From: Sphingobacterium pedocola
GTDB lineage: Bacteria > Bacteroidota > Bacteroidia > Sphingobacteriales > Sphingobacteriaceae
Reading direction: 5' to 3'
DNA length: 64,000 nt
Assembly: GCF_015209965.1 (NCBI RefSeq)
Contig: NZ_MU158690.1
Span: 558,854-622,853, forward strand
Shown here: piece by piece, positions 25,688-35,583 of the stretch
Numbering within the stretch: position 1 is the first letter of the stretch
Layout of the letters: every line of letters begins with the position of its first letter
The notes under the pieces: model-generated
The model's input: the letters and a program-made list of their open reading frames with translations, nothing else
What the model was told of the DNA's origin: nothing
The model's database searches: none
Made by a program: the position numbers and the translations under genes

Positions 25688-28600
25688 TTAAAATGAAAGG
25701 TTTAAACCTACGTTATATGTCCTAGGTATGGGGTATCCATTGGAGAGGTCACGTCCGAGACTAGTTACGTTTTCTGGGTTCGGTCCGCTGTAGCTAGAGA
25801 AGGTCACCACATTATCCAACGAGACATACACACGCAGTCGTTGTAGTCCATATCGTCTCAAGGCGTCGCGGCTGAAATTGTAGGCCAAAATAATGTTGTT
25901 GATTTTAAAATAGGTGCCATTCTCCGCCCATAGGGTTTGATCGTACCGAAATGGGTTTACTGGTTCGCTTCGTGTGTAGGCGTAAGCATAGGGATATTTG
26001 GCGATATCGCCCGGTTGTCGCCACATATCATATCCGTCTAGCGGCACCACGACTTTATTATCTCCGTCTTTTCCAAAGGGATCGGACATGAGTCCCATGC
26101 GCTCGGCTAATGCATTGTTCAAGATCGTACGCTTAGCCGTGTACGATGCATACATGCTAAACTGGAGATTTTTATAGGTAAACGTATTTTGTACCCCGCC
26201 TGTAACCAGCGGTTGGGAGTTGCCAGTCCGTTCCATATCACGGCTATCCAGAATGTAGTCCCCGTTTATGTCTTTCCAAATCGGGTCTCCGGCCTGAAAG
26301 AAGGTTCCATCTGCCGTGCGGTAACGCAAGCCGGTGGCTGGATCAATTGGCACGTCTTGATCATGCGCATATACGCCCTGATTAATTAAAAGGTAATTGG
26401 AAAGCGTGGCCGTACCTACCCGGAATACATTATGTTGTCCATCTACAGCATCATCACTCAACTTGATAAACTGGCCACCATAATGCGCAGGCAATTTTAA
26501 CAGTACATCCTTATTGAGTGCTCCGTTGATGGAGAAGGTCCAACTAAAATCCCCTCCAGGGCGTAAAGGTCTAACATTTAACATTAATTCATGTCCGTAG
26601 TTTGCAATGGCAGCGTCGTTGGACGCCAGCACATTAAACGCAACGGTATTATTTAAAAATTGATCGAAGAGCAAATTGTCCACCTTTTTGTAATACGTAT
26701 CATAGACAAAATCGATGCGATTATTAAATAAAGCAATATCTAATCCAAAGTTATACTGCATAGAAGTCGTAGGCTTCAAGTCCGGATTAGGAATCTGACC
26801 AAAATTAATACCTATCCCCGCTTGTTGGTTGTAATTGCCTAGTATATCATATCGACCGTAAATCCGCTCCAATGTACTGTTTGGCATCACATTGATCCCC
26901 CAACTTCCGCGTATGGAAGCTAGACTTATCCAAGAGGCATTATCTTTTATCCATTCTTCATTATGCGCATTCCAGCGTAGGCCGAGCGCGGGGTTCTTCG
27001 TATAGAGATTACCAAAGCCATTTCCCGAAGAGCCGTCCATACGATAGGAAAGGTCGACGACATATCTTCTTTTGTAGTCGTACGAAGTAGACAAGGCAAA
27101 GGATAGCGCTTTTTCGTTTCTGAAATTGTCCAACAATCCCCCTCCCCGTGAAAAATACCCATCATAGCCCAACGGACCCTGATAACTATCATTTGGTGTG
27201 CGATCAGGTTGTATCGGGAAATCCTGCCGGGTCACGTTACGCGCTTCGTTAAAAAGGTTGATAAAAATATTATGCGCCTCATTGAAGGACTTGCTGTAAT
27301 TCAGCGAACTACGGCTATACAGTTGCGTTTGCCTTCCAGCAAAAGAATAGACTTTCGAAAACTGGTTGTTAGCCGCTGCCGGCGAGAACGTATCTTCTGT
27401 GCTGGAGACAAATTCGTAACTCAGCGCCGATGTGAGGCGCAAACCTGTTAAAATTTCATAAGATCCTTCAATATAGGGGCGTATAAGTCGAACGGCATTG
27501 TCATTTTTTGTGCTGATGGAAGAGATATACTCCGACGACGCCGAATAGAAAGATGGTGGCGGCAGTAAGGTAGAAGACATTCCGCCAGAGGCTACACCCG
27601 TTTGCAATATGCCGGTACCGTCACCTTTATTCACCTTACCTAATTGGGCAAACACCTGTCCTGTAAAGCGAAGTTTGGAATCCGGGCTGTAGTCCATGCG
27701 TAGGTTTGTAGAGTAGCGATCAAAACCTGTATTTCGAATAATACCCGTTTCAGTATGATAACCGATGTTGGCTTTGTACGATAATACATTGTTACCCCCG
27801 TCGACACTCAGGTTGTGACTTTGATTGAATGTAGTCTGAAAATACAAGTCCTGCCAGTTGGTCGAATTGTTAAAATACGCGTTCAAACTGTCCGATAGGT
27901 GTGGTGTCTGTTGTATACGATCGATATCTGCTTGTGTTAAAGCATTACCAAAGATCTGCTGCAGTTTAAGCCGCCGTTCGAGGTTACCGCCTAAGGTTTC
28001 CCGTAATTTGGGAGGCGTCCGCATAAATGAATTATTGACGTAATTGATACGTGGGATTTCCGAGTTACCTCTTTTTGTATTGATGATAATTACCCCGTAA
28101 GCGGCCAATGAACCATAAAGAGAGGTAGCTTGTGCATCTTTTAAAATTTCTATACTTTCCACGTCTTCTGGCGGAATCATGGACAATGGACTGATACCCG
28201 GCCCCTGTTGCTGCAGACCCATTTCGGAGGCCCGATCCGCATCCAATGGCACCCCATCGATAACATATAGGGGGGAGGTTGGCATGAGGATGGATTCGTT
28301 CCCAGATCCTGCCGTGGCTAGGGTAGAAAGACCACGGATTTGAGTCGTACCACGGAATCCCGGCGCACCGGTATTCACCTGTATGTTGAGACCAGGTGCC
28401 CTTCCCTGCAATAAAGTCTCTAAAGATCCGGGTATATCGCGGATATCATCCGCCGTGATAATATTGGAAGCACCCGTAGAGGTCTCTTTGGGCCGTTTTA
28501 CGTAACCGCGCGTTACCACCACTTCTTCCACTTCACTGTTTGATGATTCCATAGTGACTGTTAGGGTGGTTTGTCCGTTTGCTAGGGCTACCCGTTTGTT

Positions 28601-28837
28601 ACCATAACCTACCAGTTTGAAAAGTAGGGCAGTACCTGAGCCAACTGAAACCGAGAACCCTCCGTTTGCGTCCGAGGCAACGAGAGATCGACCAGTAGAG
28701 GCATTCATGACGGAGACATTGGCTAAGCCCCTGCCATTTTCGTCCAGCACCCTTCCTTTCACAGTTGTTTGTGCCGTTACGGAAAGGTTCAGGCTCATAC
28801 AAAATAGAAGTATGCTATATATAATTTTATTTTTCAT
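25688..28837 (-). CDS. SusC/RagA-type TonB-dependent transporter (second pair)
   Basis: 1049 aa outer-membrane TonB-dependent beta-barrel. Signal peptide to SVTAQ (about 22), carboxypeptidase-D-like regulatory domain (TVKGRVLDENGRGLANVSVM, 25-100), TonB-box region EEVVVTRGYVKRP, plug domain (LETLLQGRAPGLNIQVNTG, SIEILKDAQATSLYGSLAAYGVIIINTK) and the barrel ending in ENVTSLGRDLSNGYPIPRTY and YNVGLNLSF. There is no STN domain, so it is not a sigma/anti-sigma signal transducer. Forms a pair with the SusD at 24076. Confidence 0.94.
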   Translation of the reverse strand: MKNKIIYSILLFCMSLNLSVTAQTTVKGRVLDENGRGLANVSVMNASTGRSLVASDANGGFSVSVGSGTALLFKLVGYGNKRVALANGQTTLTVTMESSNSEVEEVVVTRGYVKRPKETSTGASNIITADDIRDIPGSLETLLQGRAPGLNIQVNTGAPGFRGTTQIRGLSTLATAGSGNESILMPTSPLYVIDGVPLDADRASEMGLQQQGPGISPLSMIPPEDVESIEILKDAQATSLYGSLAAYGVIIINTKRGNSEIPRINYVNNSFMRTPPKLRETLGGNLERRLKLQQIFGNALTQADIDRIQQTPHLSDSLNAYFNNSTNWQDLYFQTTFNQSHNLSVDGGNNVLSYKANIGYHTETGIIRNTGFDRYSTNLRMDYSPDSKLRFTGQVFAQLGKVNKGDGTGILQTGVASGGMSSTLLPPPSFYSASSEYISSISTKNDNAVRLIRPYIEGSYEILTGLRLTSALSYEFVSSTEDTFSPAAANNQFSKVYSFAGRQTQLYSRSSLNYSKSFNEAHNIFINLFNEARNVTRQDFPIQPDRTPNDSYQGPLGYDGYFSRGGGLLDNFRNEKALSFALSTSYDYKRRYVVDLSYRMDGSSGNGFGNLYTKNPALGLRWNAHNEEWIKDNASWISLASIRGSWGINVMPNSTLERIYGRYDILGNYNQQAGIGINFGQIPNPDLKPTTSMQYNFGLDIALFNNRIDFVYDTYYKKVDNLLFDQFLNNTVAFNVLASNDAAIANYGHELMLNVRPLRPGGDFSWTFSINGALNKDVLLKLPAHYGGQFIKLSDDAVDGQHNVFRVGTATLSNYLLINQGVYAHDQDVPIDPATGLRYRTADGTFFQAGDPIWKDINGDYILDSRDMERTGNSQPLVTGGVQNTFTYKNLQFSMYASYTAKRTILNNALAERMGLMSDPFGKDGDNKVVVPLDGYDMWRQPGDIAKYPYAYAYTRSEPVNPFRYDQTLWAENGTYFKINNIILAYNFSRDALRRYGLQRLRVYVSLDNVVTFSSYSGPNPENVTSLGRDLSNGYPIPRTYNVGLNLSF

Positions 28838-28848
28838 AGGAAGCCGTG

Positions 28849-29937
28849 TTATTCGTTGTCAAATTTTGGATTATCGTTTTTGAAATGAAATACGATTTCC
28901 CAATCGCCTTTCTTAAAGATCTTAAAGGCCAGGCCAAAACCAGCAATAATACGGGTGCCGCCCCATCCAATACGGGAATAGCCAAACTCCACAAAAGCAC
29001 GGTCGCCAATCGCATAATCCGTTGTGATTGAAGTCAACGGAATTGGATAGGCTACGTCATATTGCACGTATTCAGCCGTTACTTCCTTGTTGAAGCCATG
29101 CACCAATTCATCCCAACGGGTTTCATTGAATTCTAGCGGGTAGATCGGGAGACTGTCCCTATTCAAAAATTTAAAGCGTAGCTTATTCCCGTTTCCGCCT
29201 TCAAACGGCCGGATGTAAACGACTATATCTTTCTTTTGGTTATTGTTGATCAGTGGCACGTTGGTGCTTTCGCCGACAACATTTGTTATAAATGTGGGTA
29301 AGATGTATGCTCTTTTTCTCGGATCATTCGGGGCATTAGGGTCTGGCGCAATACCGCCCGTGTACGGGTTGATATCGGTTGAAGGTTCGTAAGGTATCTC
29401 TCGCCAAGGGATAAGCTGAAAGTCCTTAACATAACGTACACCGCCCGAATTGCTAAGCTTTAGATCGAAAAAGCGAATATCTTGTGTTTTTAGCACAGTG
29501 TCAGCAGGACGGGGCATTACCAGTTCATTTGTAGCCGCCGCATGCATAATGAAACGGCCTCCTGCGTCAACTTCAAATAGCGGCTTGTCTACCAGCTGTC
29601 GTTTATTTTCAATCTCCTGTAGCGAGGTTTCTTCACCATCGTACTCTCTTATCCATTCGTATGTTGGTACGACCTGTAAAAAATCCCCTACCGGTCTACC
29701 GTCGCCGAAGCGGGGGTTAATAATCTCGAACGTAACGGGCAAAGTCGAGTTGTCCGCGTTCAGCCGATTCATAACCGTCGTCATCCCTAATCTGGGTTCC
29801 AACAACTTGTTTGAATAGGTTAGGTTTTCGCTGATAAAATCTTTATCCGCTGGCAAATCGTACATTTCAGTGCAGGATGTTGCAGCAAAAAATAAACCTG
29901 TCGCTATTCCCAAAACCCTGTATTTCATATAGCTCAT
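28849..29937 (-). CDS. DUF5007-like lipoprotein
   Basis: About 363 aa. A lipoprotein signal ends at AATSC, preceded by MKYRVLGIATGLFF; several ATGs (29964, 29940, 29937, 29928) are possible and the one nearest a normal signal is 29937 or 29928. The mature part is a beta-rich domain of unknown function (LEPRLGMTTVMNRLNADN, YEWIREYDGEETSLQEIE, then a C-terminal stretch FVEFGYSRIGWGGTRI) resembling what is called DUF5007, usually found next to FAS1 and SusCD genes. No catalytic motif recognised. Confidence 0.7.
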   Translation of the reverse strand: MSYMKYRVLGIATGLFFAATSCTEMYDLPADKDFISENLTYSNKLLEPRLGMTTVMNRLNADNSTLPVTFEIINPRFGDGRPVGDFLQVVPTYEWIREYDGEETSLQEIENKRQLVDKPLFEVDAGGRFIMHAAATNELVMPRPADTVLKTQDIRFFDLKLSNSGGVRYVKDFQLIPWREIPYEPSTDINPYTGGIAPDPNAPNDPRKRAYILPTFITNVVGESTNVPLINNNQKKDIVVYIRPFEGGNGNKLRFKFLNRDSLPIYPLEFNETRWDELVHGFNKEVTAEYVQYDVAYPIPLTSITTDYAIGDRAFVEFGYSRIGWGGTRIIAGFGLAFKIFKKGDWEIVFHFKNDNPKFDNE

Positions 29938-29968
29938 CATATATAGGTTATTGTTAAGTTTCATCCGA

Positions 29969-31063
29969 CTATAGTAATTCCTCAAAATTTACAGACCAAT
30001 CTGCTAGTTGGAATGTAGATCCCTCTCTTATCCGTGTAACGGTAAGCCGATAATAGGTATAGGCGGTAGTGTTTCTAAAGCGGAACACGCGTTGCATAAA
30101 CCTATTTACAAACTCTTCGGACGATTTTGAATCTAACTGCACCCATGTGGTGCCGTCATGAGAACCCTCCAGTCGCCAATCGATGGGATCTCTATCTTCT
30201 TCATCATTAGCCGAAGTCAAGGTGTAGGCGTTGGCCACAGAAGGTTCGTTTAATTGCACTTGCATCCATAAGGAATTTCCAAAACTCACTAAGAATTTCG
30301 TTTGTGAATTGCCGTCAAAGACGTACTTGGATGCTTCTGCTGCATTCGGGCCACCGCTGTGTTCCGTCGATGCGCTAAACGTGCCGCCTACGGTAACAAA
30401 TAAATTTGGTGGAGGAGGGATATAGGTCAATCTCTTCACGAAATCATTGAAACCAAACACATGATCGGGCGATAAAACGTGCACGATACCATTCGTGGTT
30501 TCAATATTAATGGATGCGGTACTGGTCGTTACCCAATTGCGTATAAAGCTACTCTTTCTAGTGTCGCTAAATTCGATGACCGAAGGCCCCCCATGAACGT
30601 AGCCAGAGGAATAGGATTCGGTCAATTTTCCGTGCATAGGATATCCATAGCGGAAATCGCTTAGCGATTTCCCGTCCTTGGATGCCAACGAATCTCCGTT
30701 AAGCTTACCGCGTACGATATATTGAGACATCATGGTGTCTAAATGTGCCAAGTCTACATCTAGCAGGTATTCCTTAGGTTGGTCGGCCCGCCGCCGAACA
30801 ATATTTAGATTTTCTATTGCCAACCTAAAACTTTCATTGGTCGGCGCAAATAAGGTGACGCCATCGTTCGCCAATACCTGATCGAGTCCTACACGGTCAA
30901 CAACTTTTATAATTGAATCGTACACACCCGGCTTACTTTTGAGGTATGCATAGATATTTCCATTAAACTGTTCTTTTTTTAACTCATGTTTATAGAAGCC
31001 GTTGTCCTTGGTGCAGGAAAGCGCTAAGAGGCAGCATAAAGCGTATAATATTCGGAGTGTCAT
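29969..31063 (-). CDS. FAS1 plus F5/8-type-C-like lipoprotein
   Basis: 364 aa. Lipobox LLALSC (C17) followed by TKDNG. A fasciclin domain covers about 35-210 (YLKSKPGVYDSIIKVVDRVG, VTLFAPTNESFRLAIENL, TTNGIVHVLSPDHVFGF). The C-terminal domain (about 225-364) has GGPNAAEASKYVFDGNSQTK, DEEDRDPIDWRLEGSHDG and YTYYRLTVTRIREGSTFQLA, the same F5/8-C-like module seen at the end of the last two genes of the locus, here with a divergent first motif. Suggests adhesion to or capture of an extracellular polymer. Confidence 0.83.
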   Translation of the reverse strand: MTLRILYALCCLLALSCTKDNGFYKHELKKEQFNGNIYAYLKSKPGVYDSIIKVVDRVGLDQVLANDGVTLFAPTNESFRLAIENLNIVRRRADQPKEYLLDVDLAHLDTMMSQYIVRGKLNGDSLASKDGKSLSDFRYGYPMHGKLTESYSSGYVHGGPSVIEFSDTRKSSFIRNWVTTSTASINIETTNGIVHVLSPDHVFGFNDFVKRLTYIPPPPNLFVTVGGTFSASTEHSGGPNAAEASKYVFDGNSQTKFLVSFGNSLWMQVQLNEPSVANAYTLTSANDEEDRDPIDWRLEGSHDGTTWVQLDSKSSEEFVNRFMQRVFRFRNTTAYTYYRLTVTRIREGSTFQLADWSVNFEELL

Positions 31064-31086
31064 GATAGTTCTTTTTTTATTAAAGA

Positions 31087-32592
31087 TTATTGCCAGTAGT
31101 CGTTTTGTTCCAAGAGGACATTTTGCCGGAGCAAGGATTCGGCAATAGGCCAGTAAATCCCTCCTTCTCTAATCAACCGTACGAAGTCTGGATCATTGTT
31201 TTTAATTTTGTGGTATCGTACAAGGTCATACCAGCGATGTCCCTCTGCCATCAACTCGCGACGCCTCTCCTTGAAAATAGCGTCTACTAAATCGCCGTTT
31301 TCGGCCTCAGTATACACTTCTAAGCCTCTGTTTTCACGGATTCGATCCAGCATCTCCACTGCTCCACCCCGATCGCCTAATACAGCTAATGCTTCGGCAC
31401 GCAGCAACACCATGTCTTCGAGCCTCGAAAAAACAAGGGCACTGGAAAAGATACGAAAGGAAGGATCGGTATTTCCGCCTTGAATGCATTTTATCTTACT
31501 GAGAATAGGATAGCGGCCATTGAAATTACTGAAATAATTTTCAGTAACCGGATTTCCTAACGTATCTATACTAAAGCGCTCATCTTTTGGTTCATTAAAC
31601 ACAGCGGAGATGGTCTCCTTTGTGTAGTACATGTCAGGAATACTTTTATTTACGATAGGAGCGGCCAAGGTGAGCTCCTCCACTTGACCTGTGAAATTTG
31701 CTTCCACATGGCCCCAAATAGAAGGGAACGCAAACATCTGGCTACTGTGTTTGTCAAAAAAGAATCCGCTAGGGGAGACCAAACTCGACGTGGCTACAAA
31801 GTTAATATTAGCCCTCGTATAATTGTCCATAACATAAGCCGTATAGGATGCCACGTTTGGATAATTTTCTTGCCAGGCTGCCAAGTGGGCCATGATCGCG
31901 TATGCCGCAATTTTGGTGGCCAATGTGCCGTCCCAGCGGGATGTGGCTTCATTATAATAGTTACCCAATTGTTCCGGCTCGTTCACGCTGTATCGCACCG
32001 GAAGATGATCAGCAGCCTGTTGGAGTTCTAGTTCAATCCAAGCCATCAATTTTTCCTTTTCTTCTCGTTTTTTAGACGTAAAACTGCCTTCCGAAGAGCT
32101 TGTGATGAGCGGTACATCGCCCCATATACGAGTCATATTAAAGTAAGCGAAAGCACGCAAAAATCGGGCTTGCGCCAAGTCAACATTCAAATTGTTTTGC
32201 GTATAACGTTCGTCTTTTTCAAGAACCTCGTGTGCACGCTCCAAAAATATATTGGCTTCGTTGACTACTGTGTACCATCTGCGCCAGCTGCGCAGCGCAT
32301 CTAATGTGGGGTCGTTGGCGTTCAGCTCGTTCGCTGATATCGCACGTAAATCCATGCGGGAAGGGATCGCATACTCACCACTCCGTACTTCGCCGTATAA
32401 CCAAAAGGCGTTACGATCCACCAAGGCAGATTTGGTCATGGCGTATACGCCCATCAACTTCGCGCGGTTATCCTCAATTTTTTCCCACATATTTTCTTCC
32501 GAAACCACCCGTGTCGAATCAATATCAAGCATATCATTGCAACCCGTACATAGCAGGGTCAAAAACATCAAATAATAAAGTATCTTTTTCAT
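31087..32592 (-). CDS. SusD/RagB-type nutrient-binding lipoprotein (first pair)
   Basis: 501 aa. Lipobox LLCTGC (C18) then NDMLDIDSTRVVSEENMWE. SusD hallmarks: ARFLRAFAYFNMTRIWGDVP, LRAEALAVLGDRGGAVEMLD, FKERRRELMAEGHRWYDLVR and a C-terminal IYWPIAESLLRQNVLLEQND. It starts 9 bases after its SusC and shares little with the second SusD apart from family motifs, so the two pairs probably do not bind the same ligand face. Confidence 0.9.
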   Translation of the reverse strand: MKKILYYLMFLTLLCTGCNDMLDIDSTRVVSEENMWEKIEDNRAKLMGVYAMTKSALVDRNAFWLYGEVRSGEYAIPSRMDLRAISANELNANDPTLDALRSWRRWYTVVNEANIFLERAHEVLEKDERYTQNNLNVDLAQARFLRAFAYFNMTRIWGDVPLITSSSEGSFTSKKREEKEKLMAWIELELQQAADHLPVRYSVNEPEQLGNYYNEATSRWDGTLATKIAAYAIMAHLAAWQENYPNVASYTAYVMDNYTRANINFVATSSLVSPSGFFFDKHSSQMFAFPSIWGHVEANFTGQVEELTLAAPIVNKSIPDMYYTKETISAVFNEPKDERFSIDTLGNPVTENYFSNFNGRYPILSKIKCIQGGNTDPSFRIFSSALVFSRLEDMVLLRAEALAVLGDRGGAVEMLDRIRENRGLEVYTEAENGDLVDAIFKERRRELMAEGHRWYDLVRYHKIKNNDPDFVRLIREGGIYWPIAESLLRQNVLLEQNDYWQ

Positions 32593-32601
32593 GTGGCTAT
32601 T

Positions 32602-35583
32602 TTAAAAGTTCAGTTTAAAACCCATTAAAAACGTTCTCGGAATAACCATGTTGTACCCTTCGTCGTATCCCAAATAATTAACGATCTCAGGATCGCGTCC
32701 TGAATAGTTTGAAACGGTAAACAGATTATTTGCGGCGAGATAAACGTATAATTTGCCTCCGCCCAGCTGTGATCCCAAGAGGTCGGAGAAATTGTAACCC
32801 AGCGAGACCTGTCTTAGTTTCATGAAAGCGCCATTCTCGAGGAATAAATCCTGCGAAGATTGGTAGGCATTGACGCTGCTCCAAGGATTGTATAACGGAT
32901 ATTTGCTGTAGTCACCACGTTTTTCCCAATAAGTGATTTCTTTAATGGAATTGACATTCTTTGCATTTTCATTGTTGATAAAATCAAAACGGTTTGCCAT
33001 TTCCTGATTAAGGATCTGCCTTCCCAGATTAAAGTAAAGGTTCACTTTAAGATCGAAATTTTTGTAATAGAAATCGTTCTGCCATGAACCCGTTATTTTG
33101 GGTATATGATTGCCGCGCATCACGCGGTCTTCGGACGAGATCCGGTTATCGCCATTTTGATCTGTCCAAATAGGATCCCCAGCCTTAAACGTCAGTCCAT
33201 TGTAGTTTTTCTTCACACCGTCTACTTCTGGTACCTCTGCATCCGATTGGTAAATTCCCTCGTTTTCCAAAATCCAGAACGCATCGATCCGTTCACCGAC
33301 TTTTAGTTTCCTGTTCTGTATGACGACCTCATCCAGCCCACCCGGTAATGCGGTTAATTTATTGTTGTTTGCACCTAGGTTCAAACCCGAATGCCACCGG
33401 AAGTTGCGCTCAAGACCAGTAATGATATCTCCGCCAAAAGCCAATTCGATCCCGGTGTTACGTACATCCATCCCTGCCTCTATACTGTATTCATATCCAT
33501 ATTCCGCGTAGGCAGGAACCGTTAATATTTGATTTTTGTTCTCTCGGATATATGCATCCAAGGTGATGTATGCGTTGCGTTTGGACAGTTGGATGTCAAT
33601 TCCCACATTCGCTTGGTCAGTGTAAGCCCAAGGAATATTATAACCAACCCAACCATCTTCATAAGGGCGTACTAAAGCTGCGATTCCGTTGTAGGCCGGT
33701 ACGATGACGTTACCCGTGTAACCTATCTGCGCCGTATAGTTCGGCCCTTGGGAAATATTGTCGTACATATTTAGGATACCTAGCCTTCCAGCACTGGTCC
33801 TAATTTTAAAACTCTGGTACACATCATTATCTTGTAAGAACTCTTTCTTAATGTCCCACCCCAACGCTAGTGATGGTGTAAACAGCCATCGATTAGTTGG
33901 TTGGGCATTGGAAGAGCCATCATATCGAAGCAATAGACTGGCCGAGTACTTGTCCATTAAGTTATAGGTTCCACGACCGAAGAACGATACAAGGTTGTGG
34001 CGCGTACGATCCAAAAACTTATAGGTTAGCTGTCTTGGAAACGCTGTGGGATTTAGAAAATTATCGTTATTGGGATCGGATTCTAGCAAGTTGATTTTAA
34101 TATGGTCGTTAATTCCTTTGTATGCATAGGCATAATTATATTTATGCAAATCCCACTGCAAAACATTTCCCGCTTCCAAGAAAAGATTGCTGTTGTCCAT
34201 TTTCCAGTCATAAGAAGCTACATTATCATACATCAATCGCTGGCTATAGCCGTAATAGTTGGACGCAAAGTTATTTCGTTCCATCAAGCTGCTATGGTGA
34301 AAAAGGTCGCGGAACCCTTCATTGTAGTCAACCGACATGCTTGATTTAAGTTTAAAGGATCCAAATTGTACATTGAGCGCCATATTGCCTTCTAGGATAT
34401 TCGAAAAGTTATTGTCAAAACCTTTGTCATTGTTTTGCCTATAGCTATCATATGCCTCTTTATTAGGAGCCAATGGCGCACTTAAATCAGGCAGATAAGA
34501 CAACATAGCATAGCGATTTCGGAGGTTTTTATTCCTGTTCCTGTCGAGACGTGCTGCGTTGATTGTGGTGTGAAAGAAGAGCCATTTAAGGGGTTGTAGA
34601 TCCAGTTGAAACCGAGCATTGTACTTCTTGAAGTTGGTATCTTCGGCGATCCCTGAATTTTGCAACGTGCCCAATGAGAATTGGAAATTAGAGCGTTTCC
34701 CTCCTCCTGATAATCGGGCATTTATGCCATAGTTCAGTCCGTTATTGTAATAAGTGTCGCTCCAGTTCGAGGGACCGTAGTAGCGGGTATTTAATGAATC
34801 ACTCAAGTATACCGGGTACGTGTCATCCGCATTGTAGCGTCCGTTGGTGGTATACAAGTCGTAAAATTGCTGCCTAAATCGGTTTTCATAGCCGCCATTG
34901 ATGGTAGTCACCTGTGGTCTGCTCGCCATCCCTACAAAACTGTTCACACTTATTCTTCTTCTATTGTCGCTAGCACTTTTCTTAGATGTGATTTTAATAA
35001 CGCCATTCGCGGCTATGGGGCCATAAATTGCGATGTCTGCCATATCCTTCAGCACCTCAATGGAAGCAATATTGTCCACGTCAATATTGCTCAGTAAATT
35101 GTTCTCAGGCCCAATTCTATCAATATCGTAAGATTGGATCATATAAGAAAAGGGGTGAGGGCTAATCATGGGAATGCCATCAAGTACAACCAGAGGTTGG
35201 CTCTGATAAACATCCTTATTGCTGAATATCGGAGACGAAATACCTCGGATAAACATGTAATTTGGTGTTCCGGGTTCACCAGTCGGTTCGCTAATATAAA
35301 GGCCCGCAGCCTCGCCTTTCAACAATTGCGGAATAGTTGCATTTCCATAAAGAGCAATGTCTTCAATGGGCTTGTGCACAGATTTTGTCCTGATGTTTTT
35401 AAAATTCAGCTCAAAGACCGAATCTAGAAGCTGAGGAACCGTATCCTGCAATACATTAAGCGGGGGAATTACAGTGAAGCCCCTTTCGTCTTCGTGTCCT
35501 GCAAATAGCTGAACATGAAGTAATAGCATAATAAACACAGCAGGAATACCGACATTATATGTGCTTGGAAATTTCTCCTTCAT
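32602..35583 (-). CDS. SusC-type TonB-dependent transporter lacking the N-terminal regulatory domain (first pair)
   Basis: 993 aa, first gene of the eleven-gene locus. Signal peptide (VGIPAVFIMLLLHVQLFAG), then about 60 unrelated residues instead of the usual carboxypeptidase-D-like domain; no classical TonB box was recognised. The plug is intact: PQLLKGEAAGLYISEPTGEP, YMFIRGISSP, PLVVLDGIPM and SIEVLKDMADIAIYGPIAAN. The barrel carries SusC signatures (FKAGDPIWTDQNGDNRISSE) and ends FLMGFKLNF. Paired with the SusD at 31087. Confidence 0.9.
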   Translation of the reverse strand: MKEKFPSTYNVGIPAVFIMLLLHVQLFAGHEDERGFTVIPPLNVLQDTVPQLLDSVFELNFKNIRTKSVHKPIEDIALYGNATIPQLLKGEAAGLYISEPTGEPGTPNYMFIRGISSPIFSNKDVYQSQPLVVLDGIPMISPHPFSYMIQSYDIDRIGPENNLLSNIDVDNIASIEVLKDMADIAIYGPIAANGVIKITSKKSASDNRRRISVNSFVGMASRPQVTTINGGYENRFRQQFYDLYTTNGRYNADDTYPVYLSDSLNTRYYGPSNWSDTYYNNGLNYGINARLSGGGKRSNFQFSLGTLQNSGIAEDTNFKKYNARFQLDLQPLKWLFFHTTINAARLDRNRNKNLRNRYAMLSYLPDLSAPLAPNKEAYDSYRQNNDKGFDNNFSNILEGNMALNVQFGSFKLKSSMSVDYNEGFRDLFHHSSLMERNNFASNYYGYSQRLMYDNVASYDWKMDNSNLFLEAGNVLQWDLHKYNYAYAYKGINDHIKINLLESDPNNDNFLNPTAFPRQLTYKFLDRTRHNLVSFFGRGTYNLMDKYSASLLLRYDGSSNAQPTNRWLFTPSLALGWDIKKEFLQDNDVYQSFKIRTSAGRLGILNMYDNISQGPNYTAQIGYTGNVIVPAYNGIAALVRPYEDGWVGYNIPWAYTDQANVGIDIQLSKRNAYITLDAYIRENKNQILTVPAYAEYGYEYSIEAGMDVRNTGIELAFGGDIITGLERNFRWHSGLNLGANNNKLTALPGGLDEVVIQNRKLKVGERIDAFWILENEGIYQSDAEVPEVDGVKKNYNGLTFKAGDPIWTDQNGDNRISSEDRVMRGNHIPKITGSWQNDFYYKNFDLKVNLYFNLGRQILNQEMANRFDFINNENAKNVNSIKEITYWEKRGDYSKYPLYNPWSSVNAYQSSQDLFLENGAFMKLRQVSLGYNFSDLLGSQLGGGKLYVYLAANNLFTVSNYSGRDPEIVNYLGYDEGYNMVIPRTFLMGFKLNF

